Shown: positions 59,566 to 64,000 of the stretch, one piece after another
Layout of the letters: each line of letters starts with the position of its first letter
Numbering within the stretch: position 1 is the stretch's first letter
Assembly: GCA_028583405.1 (NCBI GenBank)
Contig: CM053243.1
Coordinates: forward strand, 35,925,420 to 35,989,419
Reading direction: 5' to 3'
From: Pogonophryne albipinna
Taxonomy: Eukaryota; Chordata; Actinopteri; Perciformes; Artedidraconidae
Length of the DNA: 64,000 nucleotides
Position numbers and translations under genes: made by a program
The notes under the pieces: generated by a model
What the model was told of the DNA's origin: nothing
Database searches by the model: none
What the model saw: only the letters and a program-made list of their open reading frames with translations

Positions 59566-62134
59566 CTACACACACATCATGGAGCATTTCCATTCATTAG
59601 CATGTATTCACTCAATAACTAGCTCCCAGTGAACAGCCAGATAAATGCAGGGAATAAGAGATACGGGGAAAGAGGAGAATGCTACTAGATAAATCAAAAG
59701 CACACACCTTGTCAGTCAGCTGCATGCTGCTCTGCCTTAACAACACCCACTGCTGAATGCTTCTTCTTTACATCACATGCATATCCCCTAACCCCAATTA
59801 CCAGAAGGCAGCACAGTGAGAGGTCCTCAGTAACACATCAGCCTGCCCACAAGGAATTATTCTCAATGAGAAGAAAGAAATGCGCGAGAAAAACATACAA
59901 CAGATGTAACTAGGGGGGAAAAGCGTTTGCCAATGATGTATGTTTTTCTTCTTGATTCCATATCAATGAAAATATCTCTTAAGAAATAGAATATTCTTTC
60001 TTACTCTGCTAGTTTTTATTGCAATACCCAAAATGTTATTGACTAATAGCGGAAATTCTTGATGCCCAACATTACTCCATTTAGAATTATTTGGGCAGAG
60101 GTGCAATGGAATTTCTCCTTTATCTGGAAACCTATTTTTGTACTGCTTCCCTTTCAACTTTTTTCCCCCTTGAACCAACTAGTGCTCACAAACATCTTTA
60201 CTCAGCGTGAGTCCCTGGTGTCTCTTTTTGAATCACGGTGCAAGGTACAGTTACAAGAAATGCTTGATGGTGCACATCTGCATCAGGTATGCAAAATGTC
60301 CAGACAATATCCAAGCCACCTGTTTTCACATAAAACCCGAGTGGCGAGGATAGGGATGAAAATTCAAGACGAACGTTTTTATCGATTTCATCTGCTAAGG
60401 ATTCTTCAGTCATAAAATAGGGTGGAAATGGGGAAATGAAATATGTGATGGATATGAAAGAGGAGAAAGGTTGGAGGTACACGACAAAGACATCAATAAT
60501 ATGAAGTGGAGCAGTCAAGTAGAAAGGTATCCTACAGTTACACATTAAAATACTACTCACCAACACTTTTTCATGTATTACCTACCCCACCAGAAAACCA
60601 ATTCTGGGTGAAACGCACCAGTTGCTTTCAATGTGCAGCACCTTACTGGCTTTCAGTGATGCATTCATGTGGCGAGAAGAGGCAAAATTGCTTTAAAGGT
60701 GACACAATGACTGCAAACAGTGCAGGTAATATTAAAAGACGCAAAACAACTGCTCAAACATGTATGAAACAAAAGTAAAAATATGCATCACAAATTATAC
60801 AGGCAGTGTCAGAGTGAGCGAGAAAAGAAATGCATCATCAAAAACGCTGCATTTTTATACCATGTTGCAGAAAATGCTTATTACATTTTCTCACAGAATG
60901 AAGCGGTATCTCCAATTGTACAGTATCAGTACTGTTACCACATAGAACCAACAATAACAAGGTCCAAATTGTGCTTTCAGGAATAAAAAAGCTAGAATCT
61001 AAAATGTGGTATATAGGAAAATGGCCTTATAGATGTGTAACCAGTTACAATAAGGAAGTGGTTCTCAAGGCCCAATCCTCATCAGTAGTCCTGCGCTTAA
61101 GGCCTAGGGATATTATTATGAACTCAAGACAAACACATGTGAATGCACCTAAGCACACACAAAAACAGATTTCCATGAGTTCATAAGGTATTCCCTGAGC
61201 TGAGTAAATGAGTTAAAGTGCAGGGAAGCGGAAATCAATTGGAACAAGCACGATTCATGCCTTTTCCATCCCAGACTCTATATACCTCACCTCCACTTAT
61301 TTACATATCCATGCATTCATTTATCTTTGGTGAGGTCTTGCAGGCAACTGGAGTGGATATATGGAATTCCAAAAAGCTCATTAATATTCAGAGACGCTGG
61401 TTTCACATTCAATTACAGCACAATGGATTTAAGAAAAAAACAGTTCCCAGAGGTAATATTACACAGGCTACATGAAGGCAGAAAGCCGACCTGTATGTCC
61501 GTCTCAGGGAGAGTCATTATATGGCAGCGGGGGCCGAGAGGCTCTTACATCCACAATCTATACCAGCTGATTTCACTGATTAGCTCATTCTCACTTGGCT
61601 GAAGGAGAAATCAAAGTCTTTTGTGTTTAGTTGGAGAGGAAATTATCAGACTCTCAACCCTCCTTCCTGTTCTAGCTCCAAGTCCAAACTGGTGAAACTC
61701 AGACATAAAGAGTTTGTGTACGTGCGCACAGTTTTCTTGTACACCTTGACCAGCAAAATTTGAATTTTCACAACATTTTGATTCCGAAGTCAAGTTGTCA
61801 AATAGACACATCACTTTGTTAATATTTTGTAGACCTTCAATACACAGAATTATTTGCAACATAATGATAAGAGGGATTCAGATGCCAATAAAATCATTGC
61901 TCTTGTGGTTGCTGTAGTGACACTATGACCATCGGACAAGTTCAGCAATAAATGGTTGCATCTTGTACCTGCCTACAAAAACTAAACCTGTACAGTCAGG
62001 TTAATGACCCAGTGTGGCTCGAGTGTCTATTTAAACTCATAGCACAACTATAGAATAAATGAAAAGTTAAAAGCTACAATTGATATTTTTAGACATGCAC
62101 AGCTGAGAGATTCAGTGACATGGTTGTTGCTAAA
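59099..62134. other. Unique non-coding DNA with (AC)n
   Basis: No gene was recognised. (AC)20 lies at 59524-59564. The rest is AT-rich. Confidence 0.4.
59524..59564. repeat. (AC)20 microsatellite
   Basis: Perfect dinucleotide repeat. Confidence 0.95.
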
Positions 62135-62216
62135 AATGTCTTTCATTTTTTGTAAAGCACTTTGAATTGCCTTGTGTTGAAAAGTGCTATATAAATAGCC
62201 TTGCCTTGCCTTGCCT
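62135..62216 (+). mobile_element. Retroposon 3' tail with CCTTG-type end, copy 2
   Basis: Matches 53974-54050 across about 60 bases and ends in 'ccttgccttgccttgcc'. The tandem CCTTG tail supports a target-primed retroposition origin. Confidence 0.65.
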
Positions 62217-64000
62217 AAAGCCATGTCATTATAGCTTCAAATATTGCTGATGACACAATGAACTGCAGCAGTATGTATCTGCATGCAACAGAGCTGACCT
62301 CATGTCACTGGTGTTCGAGCTCTTATAGAGCCACTTTTAGGGGGAAATTAGAGACACTTGGACCAAGCCTCTCATGTTGAATTTGGTTCAAGAGGTATTT
62401 TGAAGTATATAAGTGTGGTAATTTAGATTTTGGTTCTTCACTCTTCCTCTCATACCTCTACTTCAGTTTCTCAAAATCCATGTATGTTATATTAATATGG
62501 ACATCTTTGATAAAGCCTATTCCTGGGCAGAAGTGTGAATGACAAACAGCAAGAGGGAGCGAGATGCTAGTCTGTCGAATGGTAGAAAAAGTTGTAACCT
62601 GACCTGAGTTGAATTCCAAGGCCAATTTTGCCAATTGATAGTGCTCGTGTTGAATTCAAGCTTTATCTTTACCGGTTTCAAAGACTCAGCGTTGTTTGAC
62701 TGAGAGAGTAATTCAAGGTCATTGGGGTTGAAATGAGGTCTCTCTTGCTACGGCTTGGCCTGGGATTGCATCATCAGGGGGAGATTTGTGTTGAGTACAG
62801 CCGCCCCGCAGCTATAATTCCCATGATTAGTGACAAATGAAATGGTGCACACTGCAGGCTTCTCATGCTCAGAAAGATAAAAGATATGCAATTCAACATT
62901 GGTGAGGACGAGGATTATGTGTTGATGACCCACAATTCTGCTGACCTTTACCCTCAGGGGTCCAGATGACAGAAATGCTGATGTGTTGTGTGTTTATGTG
63001 TGACAGACTGCGCTGAGGTAGGTGTTTCTCGCAGTCTCATTGGATGTCTGTCTGATAGCTTTAACAGCTTTACATCTCACAATCTTGACAGGTAAGCATC
63101 TGTCAGATTCAGGGACAAAAACCTCTGCTGTTAAGCAGAGTAAGCGTGCATACAAATGTTTATATGGTATGCATATCTTTATGGAGGGACTTGATCGTGG
63201 GACTGTAGCAGTAGTGAAAGGTTTGCTACAGGTCTGATGAATAATCCAACTTTAAGTTTGTGTCCAACTGTGTGGGCAATCTGATACAAAAGCCTTTGAT
63301 AACCAACATTGACAGGAATGAGAAATAATGTATCAGTTTTAAAAGATACATTTTATACCTTATATTATATTCAAAAGCCTTTTTGGTGAAACATGAGAAC
63401 TTCAAGCTTATTCAAGACTATTCAATACCTGCAGATGCCGCTGTGATAAGGGAGACTAACTTGTGAGACACATAATTGAGTAACCTTGGTCATCTCTGAT
63501 TCAAGATGGTTATACATCTGCTGAAACTGGAAGCAACAGCATGCCAATAACCCCTAAGCTCATGATCAAAGAGGAGAAGAGGAAAACACAGGATCGATAA
63601 ACTTCCAGCAGGAGAACAACATATAGTGAAAAGTGTCTGAGAGGAGCCACTGTGATCTGTAGAGGAGGTGGGGGTGTAGAGAGGGTGATGGATCCTCACT
63701 TGGGGAGGTGACAGAGGCAGCGAGGGAGGAAGAGAAAAAGAGAGAGAGGTGTCTCGGGATGGAGGAGTAATCTTCGCGCTCGCTGATGAACGCTTCTCCT
63801 TGCCTCATACATCATCAGCAGGCGACAGCACCTCTGGACACCAGTCGATATCATCTGAGTTCCATGGCCATTTTTCTTCCTTCAAGTATCTCATACATAC
63901 GTTACAAAAGCGTCCCGGTATAAGGGAATGTAACAACACAAGGGAGGCCCATTTGTCTCAAGTGCAAAGCAACGTTAAACCACTTTTTATTCGGCCAGGA
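62217..64000. other. Unique non-coding DNA
   Basis: No gene was recognised. Purine-rich sequence at 63640-63770 is followed by a GC-balanced block (63765-63870) that could be regulatory. The window ends without a feature boundary. Confidence 0.35.

Overview
The window looks like a non-coding stretch of a ray-finned (teleost, probably percomorph) fish genome. The evidence is an RTE/Rex3-type LINE with the GATG-type 3' tail described for Rex3 in fish, teleost-style tRNA-derived SINEs, several hAT, pogo-like and TTAA-target miniature elements, and very long (CA)n tracts. I found no convincing host protein-coding exon and no host RNA gene in 64 kb. It is best read as a gene desert or a very large intron. 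Mobile elements of several classes are dropped into it, between blocks of unique sequence, some of which look like conserved regulatory DNA.

Left third (1-22.7 kb): a short tRNA-headed SINE (465-582), a diverged TTAA-type MITE (2960-3369), a fold-back repeat (about 6826-7962) carrying a perfect CRE, and directly next to it a (TC)(CG)(CA)198 microsatellite (8014-8432). Nearly 10 kb of mostly unique DNA follows. A 1.46-kb hAT remnant with 8-bp target duplications (18133-19593) is next, and its BED-finger coding remnant has been split by a younger TTAA MITE (18304-18880).

Centre (22.7-27.5 kb): the most striking structure. A full-length, open RTE-clade LINE on the minus strand (23469-26762, 1080-aa endonuclease plus reverse transcriptase) is flanked by two 758-bp direct repeats (22711-23468 and 26763-27520) that I read as identical. 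The arrangement is that of an extremely long target-site duplication, or else an assembly duplication.

Right part (27.5-64 kb): a second tRNA-derived SINE (29138-29440), a hAT element holding a large hairpin (31384-32576), an L2-like retroposon tail (40197-40592), an internally deleted pogo-like element that keeps both ends of its transposase (41201-42515), a long (AC)n tract (48387-48674) and a degenerate AT-rich repeat field (48868-49440). After these come a long-TIR MITE nested in the end of its sister copy (49747-50920), a small Charlie-like hAT (55698-56214), a 1.44-kb 19/20-bp minisatellite (56999-58437), an old RTE 3' fragment (58916-59098) and two copies of one retroposon tail (53974-54050, 62135-62216).

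The only complete gene is the LINE polyprotein. Long open frames inside the microsatellites and the minisatellite are composition artefacts. Regulatory candidates (perfect RFX X-box at 36785-36798, CRE at 6963-6970, octamer at 9730-9737) are motif matches only.
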